Assembly (NCBI GenBank): GCA_035946955.1
Contig: DASYYE010000297.1
Span: 1-27,494, forward strand
From: DASYYE01 sp035946955
GTDB lineage: Bacteria > Actinomycetota > Actinomycetes > Streptosporangiales > Streptosporangiaceae
Reading direction: 5' to 3'
Length of the DNA stretch: 27,494 bases
In this document: piece by piece, positions 8,403 through 14,509 of the stretch
Numbering within the stretch: the first letter of the stretch is position 1
How the letters are laid out: every line of letters starts with the position of its first letter
Translations under genes and position numbers: made by a program
The notes under the pieces: generated by a model
The model's input: the letters and a program-made list of their open reading frames with translations, nothing else
Told to the model about the DNA's origin: nothing
Database searches by the model: none

Positions 8403-9124
8403 GGCGTCCCTCCGTGAGCGCTGTCGTACTCGACCTGGCCGTCCCGCAGACGGATCGTACGGTCCGCCGCCTGCGCGATCTCCAGGTTGTGGGTCACCAC
8501 CAGGACCGTGGTGCCCCGGCGGTTCACCTGCGCCAGCAGCGCCAGGATGTCCGCGCCGGTCGCAGAGTCCAGGCTGCCGGTGGGTTCGTCCGCCAGGATG
8601 ATGGCGGGCCGCCCGACGAGCGCCCGTGCCAGCGCGACCCGCTGTCGCTCACCGCCGGACAGCTCACCAGGCCGGTGGCTGGCCCGGTGGCTGAGACCAA
8701 CCGCCGCGAGCGCCTGTGCCGCTGCCGCCGCGCGCTGCGCGGCGGGCACGCCTGCGTACAGCAGGCCGTTCGCCACGTTGTCGAGCGCGGAGGCGCCCGG
8801 GACCAGGAAGAACTGCTGGAACACGAAACCGATCCTGCCTGCCCGGACGCCCGCCAGGCCGCTGTCGGGCATGGCCTGGAGGGCCAGGCCCGCCACCCGG
8901 ACCGTCCCGGTGCTGGGTCGCTCCAGGGTGCCGGCGATGGCCAGCAGCGTTGACTTGCCCGAGCCCGACGGGCCGACGACGGCGGTGAACTCTCCGGCCC
9001 CGACTGTGACGCTCACCGACCTCAGTGCCACGACCGGCGGGGACCCCGGGTACTCCTTGGAGACACCATGGAGTTCAAGCGCGTTCACTGGGCTGTTCCC
9101 CTGCACTGTGCTGACCCCCTTCAT
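8399..9124 (-). CDS. MacB-type ABC transporter ATP-binding protein
   Basis: The cytoplasmic ATPase partner of the permease at 7185. In 241 aa it shows Walker A GPSGSGKST (about 51-59), Q-loop FVFQQFFLVPG, signature LSGGERQRVALARAL, Walker B IILADEPTGSLD and H-loop VVTHNLEIA. This is the LolD/MacB/FtsE subfamily. The frame is open about 200 codons further upstream, but that stretch is antisense-like Arg/Pro-rich sequence overlapping the fusion protein. The ATG at 9124 is chosen because it makes a 4-bp ATGA overlap with the fusion-protein stop (9121-9124) and puts the ABC domain at the expected distance from the N-terminus. Confidence 0.93.
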   Translation of the reverse strand: MKGVSTVQGNSPVNALELHGVSKEYPGSPPVVALRSVSVTVGAGEFTAVVGPSGSGKSTLLAIAGTLERPSTGTVRVAGLALQAMPDSGLAGVRAGRIGFVFQQFFLVPGASALDNVANGLLYAGVPAAQRAAAAAQALAAVGLSHRASHRPGELSGGERQRVALARALVGRPAIILADEPTGSLDSATGADILALLAQVNRRGTTVLVVTHNLEIAQAADRTIRLRDGQVEYDSAHGGTP

Positions 9125-10194
9125 TGGGCCACCACCACGGTGGTGCCAGCGGCGATGCCCGGTCCGCTGACCTGGACCCGTCCGTCGGCGAACAGGCCGG
9201 TCCGCACGCCGACGAGGTGGTGGATGCCCGAGGGGGTCACCGTCTCGAGCCCATAGCCGCCACCAGCCAGGGCGAGCAGGGCCGAGACCGGAACGGCCAG
9301 CACCCCCTTGGCCGACTGGACGGGCAGCGACACCTGGACCGCCACGTCCATACCGGTCCCGGTGCTGCCGCGCGGATGTCTCGGTGTGACAGTGAACTGC
9401 TGTGTCGCTGCCGACGGCGGACTCGCGGCCCCTGCGGCTGGCGGCGGCACCGCCCCGATGCCAGTGACCTTCCCCGGCGTGCTGGCCCCCGAGGGCAGCA
9501 CGACCGAGACCGTTTCGCCGATGGTGACCGGCGGCAGGTTCGGTGTCAGCGGCACAGTCACGACCCGCCTGCCGGACGTGACCTGGTATGGCTGCTGGCC
9601 AGGCGCGGCTGGCTGCCCAGTGGTCACGGCCACACTGCCCACCCGTACCGCTTCCGGGAGGAAGACCATCGTTCCCAGCGGGATCTGGCCGGTCATCGGA
9701 TAGCCGTTGGCCGTCTGCCACTGCTCCACGGCGTCCACAGTGAGCTGGTCGTACTGACCGGAGGGGGCGCTGAACAACCCGTCCGCGAATCCCTCAGCGA
9801 TGAGGTTCGCCTGGAGTTGGCGGACGTCACGCCCGCTGGTCATGCCGGGCGCGAACGGCCGCCACGCAGGGATGCGGCCGGCCATCAGCACCACCCGCTG
9901 GTCATCGACCCGGTAGAGGGTGTGCCCTGGCCTGACCGTGGCACCTGGGGCGGGCAGCCACGTGTAGGTGCCGGTCAGCCCGTTCACCACCGGCAGCGAG
10001 GGGGCGAACCCGAGGGTGCCACCGGTCGTCAGGCTAGCGACCAGGGTGGTCCTGACCACGGTCGCGGTGGACATGTGCGGCGGTGCGGGTGTGACCGGGG
10101 TGGCCCGGCTTCCGCCGACCGCCACGGCGGCCACGGCCCCGGTTGCCGCGGCCGCGGCGAGTGGCACGGTTGTGCCCCACAGACGGCGGCTCAC
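9121..10194 (-). CDS. Peptidoglycan-binding membrane-fusion (HlyD/MacA-like) protein
   Basis: The extracytoplasmic adaptor of the exporter. Over 357 aa it has an N-terminal membrane anchor (about 8-27, Ala/Val-rich) and a first beta-rich segment. A PG_binding_1 domain follows at about 115-170, including GRDVRQLQANLIAEGF and VDAVEQWQTANGYPMTG. After it come lipoyl/barrel-like repeats such as GRRVVTVPLTPNLPPVTIGETVSVVLPSG and a membrane-proximal domain. In gram-positive exporters of this type the fold replaces the MacA adaptor, and the peptidoglycan-binding module probably ties the complex to the wall (inference). The start overlaps the lipoprotein stop as ATGA (10191-10194). It is flanked by genes of the same operon on both sides. 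Confidence 0.85.
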   Translation of the reverse strand: MSRRLWGTTVPLAAAAATGAVAAVAVGGSRATPVTPAPPHMSTATVVRTTLVASLTTGGTLGFAPSLPVVNGLTGTYTWLPAPGATVRPGHTLYRVDDQRVVLMAGRIPAWRPFAPGMTSGRDVRQLQANLIAEGFADGLFSAPSGQYDQLTVDAVEQWQTANGYPMTGQIPLGTMVFLPEAVRVGSVAVTTGQPAAPGQQPYQVTSGRRVVTVPLTPNLPPVTIGETVSVVLPSGASTPGKVTGIGAVPPPAAGAASPPSAATQQFTVTPRHPRGSTGTGMDVAVQVSLPVQSAKGVLAVPVSALLALAGGGYGLETVTPSGIHHLVGVRTGLFADGRVQVSGPGIAAGTTVVVAQ

Positions 10195-10808
10195 GGCCCG
10201 CTCCCGTCGTCCTGCACGCCCGCGGGCAGGAGGTGCCTGCAGGCGGCGTCGGCCGCCCGGAACTGTGGTGAGTTCCGGCCGAAGTTGCTGGTGGTCCCCG
10301 GTACGTGCCCGAGGCTGACCACGCCCTGGGGGGTGGGGTCGAGCATGCTGATGTCATGGCCGCGCATGCACTCGGCGTAGCGGGTGAGCGCCGGGAGGTT
10401 TGGGGCGGCATGTGCCGCCATCCCGGCAGCCTTCATCTGGAAGACCGGCGCCATGAAGTGGTTGCAGGCGCTGTAGGCGGTGTGCGTTGCCGAGTCCTGC
10501 GGCGGCATGTCGATGCTGAGCCCAGTGTGCCCTGGCCGGTGGAACGGATCGGACATCCGGACTCCATGGGCTCGCATGCAGCGGGTGAAACTGACCATGT
10601 CCTGGTCGCCCTGCTGCTGGGTAAGCGGCTTCGCCCCCCCGACGACCCCTGTGTGCCCGGGCAGGCTCGCGACAGACCCGCTGCCAGTGCCCGGCGAACC
10701 CGACGAGCATCCGGCGGGCAGGACCGCCGCCACGGCGAGCGCCAGGAACGCGCCGGCTGTCCTTGTCCTCTCGTGGGCTGTCCCACTTCGTTGCTGTTGC
10801 CTACTCAT
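10191..10808 (-). CDS. Lipoprotein with duplicated CMRxH...ACxH repeat, function unknown
   Basis: First gene of the exporter operon and not assignable to a characterised family. The 205-aa product starts at the ATG at 10808, with AGGAGG 9 nt upstream. It has a lipoprotein signal with lipobox LPAGC (Cys34). Two copies of one unit follow. Copy 1 runs from FTRCMRAHGVRMSDP (Cys77) to AYSACNHFM (Cys115). Copy 2 runs from YAECMRGHDISMLDP (Cys147) to ADAACRHLL (Cys190). Each unit therefore has one CMRxH box, an MxDP turn and one ACxH box, so a disulfide within each unit or a Cys/His/Met metal site is possible (inference). From memory, similar CMRxHG repeats recur in actinobacterial lipoproteins beside such exporters. 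A plausible role is an accessory sensor or substrate chaperone for the exporter. Confidence 0.85.
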   Translation of the reverse strand: MSRQQQRSGTAHERTRTAGAFLALAVAAVLPAGCSSGSPGTGSGSVASLPGHTGVVGGAKPLTQQQGDQDMVSFTRCMRAHGVRMSDPFHRPGHTGLSIDMPPQDSATHTAYSACNHFMAPVFQMKAAGMAAHAAPNLPALTRYAECMRGHDISMLDPTPQGVVSLGHVPGTTSNFGRNSPQFRAADAACRHLLPAGVQDDGSGP

Positions 10809-10871
10809 GGTGTCTGACCTCCTCGCGGCCCGCCTGAATGCCGGGCCAGCAGCATTCAAGGCCGCCAGGCC

Positions 10872-10889
10872 TCACACGGACGTCACACG
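10872..10889. promoter_or_regulatory. Direct repeat TCACACG x2 with 11-bp period, candidate response-regulator site
   Basis: TCACACG occurs at 10872-10878 and again at 10883-10889, giving an 11-bp period. An inverted copy of its core (GTGTGA) lies at 10989-10994, just before the response regulator gene. OmpR-type regulators usually bind direct repeats spaced about one helical turn apart. The site lies between the divergent exporter operon and the two-component genes, so autoregulation and exporter control are both plausible. Confidence 0.4.
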
Positions 10890-10894
10890 AGGAC

Positions 10895-10954
10895 GCCTCC
10901 TGCGGCGGCCCCGCCTCCCGCGGGGCCAGCGAAGCCGCAGGTTATGCAGGAGGC
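10895..10954. repeat. Nested imperfect hairpin in divergent intergenic region
   Basis: The left arm GCCTCCTGCGGC (10895-10906) pairs with a right arm split into GCCGCAG (10934-10940) and GAGGC (10950-10954). A 9-nt bulge lies between them. The bulge repeats the sequence GCAG, so two pairings of the outer arm compete. Inside sits a perfect 8-bp hairpin GGCCCCGC-CTCCC-GCGGGGCC (10907-10927). It may be a leader structure of the lipoprotein operon, a cruciform regulatory element or a transcription block between the two divergent units. No function can be read directly. Confidence 0.5.
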
Positions 10955-11018
10955 CCGGGCAGGGCCGGAGGCCGTTCCTGTGATGGTGGTGTGACCTCGG
11001 CGGGTGCACGATGGCTGC

Positions 11019-11672
11019 ATGCGGGTGCTAGTGGTCGAGGACCAGGCTGAGCTGGCCGACGATATCGCCGACGGCCTGCGTGACCAGGGGATCGCCGCGG
11101 ACGTCGCCTACGACGGCTCGGAAGGGATCGAGAAGGCGCTGCTGAACTCCTATGACGTGGTGGTACTCGACCGCGACCTGCCAAGGGTCCACGGTGACGC
11201 GGTCTGTGCGGCACTGGTCGCCTCCCCCGCGCACGCCCGCATCCTGATGCTCACCGCGGCGGGTACGGTCGGTGACCGGGTGGACGGCCTCAACCTCGGC
11301 GCCGACGACTACCTGGGCAAGCCGTTTGCGTTCGAGGAACTGGTGGCGCGGGTCCGTTCACTGGCTCGGCGCAGCCCCGCGGCCGCGCCCGTCACCACCC
11401 GTGGGGACCTGATATTCGACAGCGCGCGGCGGCGCGTCAGCCGGGCCGGGCGGCCGGTCTCCCTGACCCGTAAGGAACTCGGGGTGCTGGAGGAACTGCT
11501 CGTCGCCGCCGGCGGCGTGGTCAGTGCCGAAGACCTGCTGGAGCGGGTCTGGGACGAGAACGCCGACCCCTTCACACGGACCGTGACGGTCACCATCGGG
11601 CGGCTGCGGCGCAAACTGGGCGAACCAGACCTGATCGAGACCGTCATCGGCAGCGGCTACCGGCTGAGATAG
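11019..11672 (+). CDS. OmpR/PhoB-family response regulator
   Basis: The DNA-binding output protein of a two-component system with the kinase encoded 9 bp downstream. A receiver domain covers residues 1-115: acidic pair in VLVVEDQAE, phosphoacceptor Asp51 in VVVLDRDLPRVHG, Thr in MLTAAG, and Lys in YLGKPFAFEEL. A winged-helix domain of the Trans_reg_C type covers about 125-217 and ends RTVTVTIGRLRRKLGEPDLIETVIGSGYRLR. An upstream in-frame GTG at 11004 exists, but the ATG at 11019 gives the family's usual MRVLVVED start. No Shine-Dalgarno is evident; CACGAT followed by 6 nt and then ATG may be a leaderless arrangement. The likely targets are the divergent exporter operon and its own promoter (inference from position). 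Confidence 0.93.
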   Translation: MRVLVVEDQAELADDIADGLRDQGIAADVAYDGSEGIEKALLNSYDVVVLDRDLPRVHGDAVCAALVASPAHARILMLTAAGTVGDRVDGLNLGADDYLGKPFAFEELVARVRSLARRSPAAAPVTTRGDLIFDSARRRVSRAGRPVSLTRKELGVLEELLVAAGGVVSAEDLLERVWDENADPFTRTVTVTIGRLRRKLGEPDLIETVIGSGYRLR

Positions 11673-11681
11673 GGGCGGCGT

Positions 11682-12965
11682 GTGATGTGGCTGCGCCGGC
11701 TGGCGCCGCAGAAGGTCAGGGTCAGGCTGACGCTCATGTATGCCGGGCTGTTCCTGCTGGCCGGCTCGGCCCTGCTCGGGATCACTTACGGGCTGGTCGC
11801 CGTGACCCTGCCGGACCGCGTGCCCGGAGCCAGGACGCATCACCCCACCCTGGACTACAAGCAACTCTTCAGACTGGAGATCCTCTGCCACAAGCCGCAC
11901 CCGGATCCTGCTACGGTCCTGGCCTGCAAGCAGGAGTTCACCGCAGGCGAAAACGCAGGTGTCGCGGACACGCGCCAGGCGGCCCTGGACCACTTGTTGC
12001 TGTACTCACTGGTCGGCCTCGGCGTGATGACCGTGGCCTCGGGCGGCCTGGGCTGGTTCATGTCCGGGCGGGTGCTGCGCCCGGTCCGCACGATCACCGA
12101 AGCCGCGCGGCGCGCATCGGATGAACACCTGGGCGAGCGGCTGGCCATGACAGGGCCTCGCGACGAGCTGCGGGAACTGGCCGACACGTTCGATGACATG
12201 CTGGACCGGCTGGACCGGGCCTTCGGCGCCCAGCGCCGTTTCGTGGCCAATGCCTCCCATGAGCTGCGCACGCCATTGACCGTCATGCGGACCGCCATCG
12301 ACGTCACGCTGGCCAAGCCCGGCTGCACCGCCCAGCAGTTGGCGGACATGGCTGTCCGGGTCCGCCGCTCCGTCGGCCGGGCCGAGACCATGATCGATGC
12401 GCTGCTCACGCTCGCGATCAGCGACCAGGCAGAGGGGGGCAGCGAGTTCGTCGACCTGTCGACGCTGGCCGAGGACGCTCTCGACGTGGCGTCAGCCAGT
12501 GTGGGCCGGCTGGGCCTGCGCGTGGACTCGGTGCTGGAGCCAGCCGAGACCGCGGGTGACCCGCAGTTGCTTGAGCGGCTGGTCTGGAACCTGGTGGACA
12601 ACGCGGTGCGCCACAACGAGGCGGGCGGCTGGGTAAGGCTGCGCACCGGAACCAACGGCACCACTGCGTTCCTGCAGGTCGCCAACAGCGGGCCGGTGGT
12701 CCCGGCCGAGGCCGTGCCGGTGCTGACCGAGCCGTTCCGGCGGGCCGGAGGCAGGTCGGGCAGTCACGACGGTGCAGGGCTCGGGCTGTCCATCGCCCAG
12801 TCGGTCGCCGCGGCCCACGAGGCGACGCTGGAGGTCCGCTCCCAGCCTGAAGGTGGCCTGGACGTCCGGTTCAGCCTGCCCTGGCAGACCGGGGCCGCCA
12901 AACCTGGCAGGGAAAGCCTGACGCCCCGGACATGTGACGTCCGGGGCGTCAGGCGAAGACAGTGA
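11682..12965 (+). CDS. Two-component sensor histidine kinase (HAMP, HisKA, HATPase_c)
   Basis: The membrane sensor kinase that phosphorylates the response regulator upstream. Layout over 427 aa: TM1 at about 17-42, an extracytoplasmic loop at about 43-103, TM2 at about 105-127, a HAMP domain (SGRVLRPVRTITEAARR onwards), and the H-box FVANASHELRTPLT with His193. The N-box is VWNLVDNAVRHNEAGG, and the G-box region DGAGLGLSIAQSVAAAH follows. The sensor loop holds two cysteines (69 and 82) flanking CHKPHPDP. Start is GTG 11682 or the adjacent ATG 11685; GGGGCGG upstream serves either. The last 14 or so codons, beyond the catalytic domain's usual end at FSLPW, coincide with a perfect 16-bp hairpin, so the C-terminal tail is probably a by-product of the terminator. 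Confidence 0.93.
   Translation: MMWLRRLAPQKVRVRLTLMYAGLFLLAGSALLGITYGLVAVTLPDRVPGARTHHPTLDYKQLFRLEILCHKPHPDPATVLACKQEFTAGENAGVADTRQAALDHLLLYSLVGLGVMTVASGGLGWFMSGRVLRPVRTITEAARRASDEHLGERLAMTGPRDELRELADTFDDMLDRLDRAFGAQRRFVANASHELRTPLTVMRTAIDVTLAKPGCTAQQLADMAVRVRRSVGRAETMIDALLTLAISDQAEGGSEFVDLSTLAEDALDVASASVGRLGLRVDSVLEPAETAGDPQLLERLVWNLVDNAVRHNEAGGWVRLRTGTNGTTAFLQVANSGPVVPAEAVPVLTEPFRRAGGRSGSHDGAGLGLSIAQSVAAAHEATLEVRSQPEGGLDVRFSLPWQTGAAKPGRESLTPRTCDVRGVRRRQ
12916..12954. terminator. Perfect 16-bp hairpin terminator inside the 3' end of the kinase gene
   Basis: GCCTGACGCCCCGGAC (12916-12931) pairs without mismatch with 12939-12954 across a 7-nt loop. It ends 9 bp before the kinase stop and 35 bp before the stop of the convergent phosphoesterase gene. 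No U-tract follows on either strand. Its strength and position between convergent genes suggest a bidirectional terminator that has been read into the kinase frame. Confidence 0.75.
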
Positions 12966-12989
12966 CCGGCCGAGCGGTCCCTGCTCAGC

Positions 12990-14237
12990 TCACCCGAAGG
13001 TGAAGCACTGGGTCAGGTCGCTGAGGGCGGAGTTGCCGTCACGGGGCGGGAAGGGCGCGCCGTTGCCCTCGTAGTTGAAGCCCGTCGGAGTGTGGCTGTC
13101 GAACTGGTGGTTGAGCGACGCCATGGTCGGCAGGCTGAACACCGTCTCGATGAACTTCAGCACCGATGAGTGGTCGGAGGCCGTGGTGTCCACGTGGCCG
13201 GCCTTGGCCAGCGGCGAGACGACGATCATGGGCACACGGATGCCGGGGCCGAATGCGTCGAGCTTCGGGGGCGCGATGTGGTCGAAGAAGCCGCCGCCCT
13301 CGTCGTAGGTGACCAGGATCGCGGTGCTGGACCACGCCGCTGACTTCTGCACCGCCGTGACGATCGACTTGATCATGCTCTCACCGGTGCGGACGTTGGC
13401 CGTCGGGTGCTCGTCGTAGGGGGGCGCCTCGGTGATGAACGACACCTGCGGCAGCGTGTTGTTGGCGCAGTCGCTCATGAACTGCGAGATCGACTGGTTG
13501 AGCTCGTTGCTGGGCCCACCAGTGGCCCACTTCTTGAACAGGGCCAGGATCGAGTAGTTGGCCGGGGCGTGGAAGTTGTAGTTCTTGAACGTGATCCCGT
13601 GGGAGGACAGGTTGTCCAGGATGCACGGGTAGCTCAGCGAGCCGTTGGTGTTGATGTTGTTGGTGGTGATGCCGCCGCTGGTGCCCGAGTACAGCACCAG
13701 CCGGTTCGGGTAGGTCATGCTCAGCACGCCGCAGAAGTAGTTGGCGCACAGCGTGTACTTGGGGAACAGGGAGTAGTAGTACGGCAGGTCTACGGCTTCG
13801 TAGTAGCCTAGGGCGTTCTTGCCGTTGGTCCGGGCGAAGCCATCCATCTTGCCGCCGTCCACGCAGCTATGGGTGGAGGTCCAGTCGTGGTTGGGGTCGG
13901 TCCCGTTGTCCTCCAGGTTGGAGAAGTGGAAGGGCTTGACCACGCCGCCGCTTCCGTTCGGGTTGCTGTAGCCGGGCGGAATGCTGAAGCCAGCAGGCAG
14001 GCCTGCGTACTTCCCGAAGTAAGTGTCGAATGAATGGTTCTCCTGGCAGCAGACCACGATGTGCTTGATCGGCGTGGCCGCCTCGGCCCTGTGAATCCTC
14101 CGCCGTTCTGCGTAGCTCAACACGCCTGTGTTGGCCCCTACTAGCAGGGGCGCGGCCACCCCGGCCGCGCCGGCCTGCTGAAGGAACCGCCGTCGTGGGT
14201 ACGGATTGGAGTTGGACAGGTCGTTACGGTCACCCAT
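12990..14237 (-). CDS. Tat-exported phosphoesterase (phospholipase C / acid phosphatase family)
   Basis: An extracellular phosphoric-ester hydrolase of the phosphoesterase family (PF04185 type), which includes bacterial phospholipases C and AcpA-like phosphatases. The 415-aa product begins at ATG 14237 with GAGGAGG 7 nt upstream. A twin-arginine signal RRRFLQQAGAAG (15-26) targets it folded through the Tat system. Seen: metal/nucleophile motif QENHSFDTYFG (65-75), VTYDEGGGFFDHIAPP (309-324) and TASDHSSVLKFIE (352-364), all diagnostic of the family. The protein has several cysteines in the exported part. Which ester it cleaves is not determinable. The gene is monocistronic, convergent with the kinase gene and divergent from the amidase gene. 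Confidence 0.88.
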   Translation of the reverse strand: MGDRNDLSNSNPYPRRRFLQQAGAAGVAAPLLVGANTGVLSYAERRRIHRAEAATPIKHIVVCCQENHSFDTYFGKYAGLPAGFSIPPGYSNPNGSGGVVKPFHFSNLEDNGTDPNHDWTSTHSCVDGGKMDGFARTNGKNALGYYEAVDLPYYYSLFPKYTLCANYFCGVLSMTYPNRLVLYSGTSGGITTNNINTNGSLSYPCILDNLSSHGITFKNYNFHAPANYSILALFKKWATGGPSNELNQSISQFMSDCANNTLPQVSFITEAPPYDEHPTANVRTGESMIKSIVTAVQKSAAWSSTAILVTYDEGGGFFDHIAPPKLDAFGPGIRVPMIVVSPLAKAGHVDTTASDHSSVLKFIETVFSLPTMASLNHQFDSHTPTGFNYEGNGAPFPPRDGNSALSDLTQCFTFG

Positions 14238-14311
14238 AGGAGATCCTCCTCGGAGAGTGATACCTACGCGCCGGTAACGCATAGGCCAGCACGACGCTAG
14301 ACGCATTACCT

Positions 14312-14370
14312 ACCCATGGGTTAGATAACGGGTGAATTAACTACCAACAGGGCAGGTGGGGCACCCGTTA
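14312..14370. promoter_or_regulatory. Palindrome and inverted repeat between divergent hydrolase genes
   Basis: A perfect 10-bp palindrome ACCCATGGGT lies at 14312-14321 inside an imperfect palindrome of about 22 bp. TAACGGGTG (14326-14334) is repeated in inverted orientation as CACCCGTTA (14362-14370). Both lie 75-135 bp upstream of the phosphoesterase start and are candidate operators. A minus-strand TAGCGT (14299-14294) downstream of them could be its -10 box. The bound factor is unknown; a weak resemblance to a Pho-type repeat on the minus strand is not convincing. Confidence 0.35.
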
Positions 14371-14485
14371 CGCCACCGGGACCGGCATAGGCAAGGGCGG
14401 CGCGGAGTTGCTCGTCATGCACTAGCCGCACCCCCTCGGCTGTGGACTGCGTAAACTCGGCAGCGCCACAGGGCTGGGGAGGACC

Positions 14486-14509
14486 ATGACGGGCTCGGCG
14501 GTCATATGA
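14486..14509 (+). CDS. Possible leader peptide MTGSAVI coupled to amidase
   Basis: A 7-codon frame starts at ATG 14486 with GGGGAGG 3-5 nt upstream, the best Shine-Dalgarno of this locus. Its TGA stop overlaps the amidase start as ATGA (14506-14509). Translation could be coupled, with ribosomes restarting on the amidase. It may equally be chance, the strong site serving the amidase directly from about 20 nt away. Confidence 0.35.
   Translation: MTGSAVI

Noticed and set aside
8399..9721. Extended start for the MacB ATPase at 9721
   Set aside because: The extra 199 residues are antisense-type Arg/Gly/Pro sequence overlapping the fusion protein; the coupled ATG at 9124 is far better.
9124..10380. 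Plus-strand open frame of 418 codons over the fusion-protein gene
   Set aside because: Low-complexity Arg/Gly/His composition; the minus strand holds a peptidoglycan-binding domain and clean ATGA couplings.
14329..14340. GGGTGAAT, reminiscent of a c-di-AMP (ydaO) riboswitch before a wall hydrolase gene
   Set aside because: The other conserved riboswitch segments are absent; a short match alone is not enough.
14320..14345. Possible Pho box upstream of the phosphoesterase (TTCACC on the minus strand)
   Set aside because: The second 11-bp unit agrees at only about half its positions and a third is missing.
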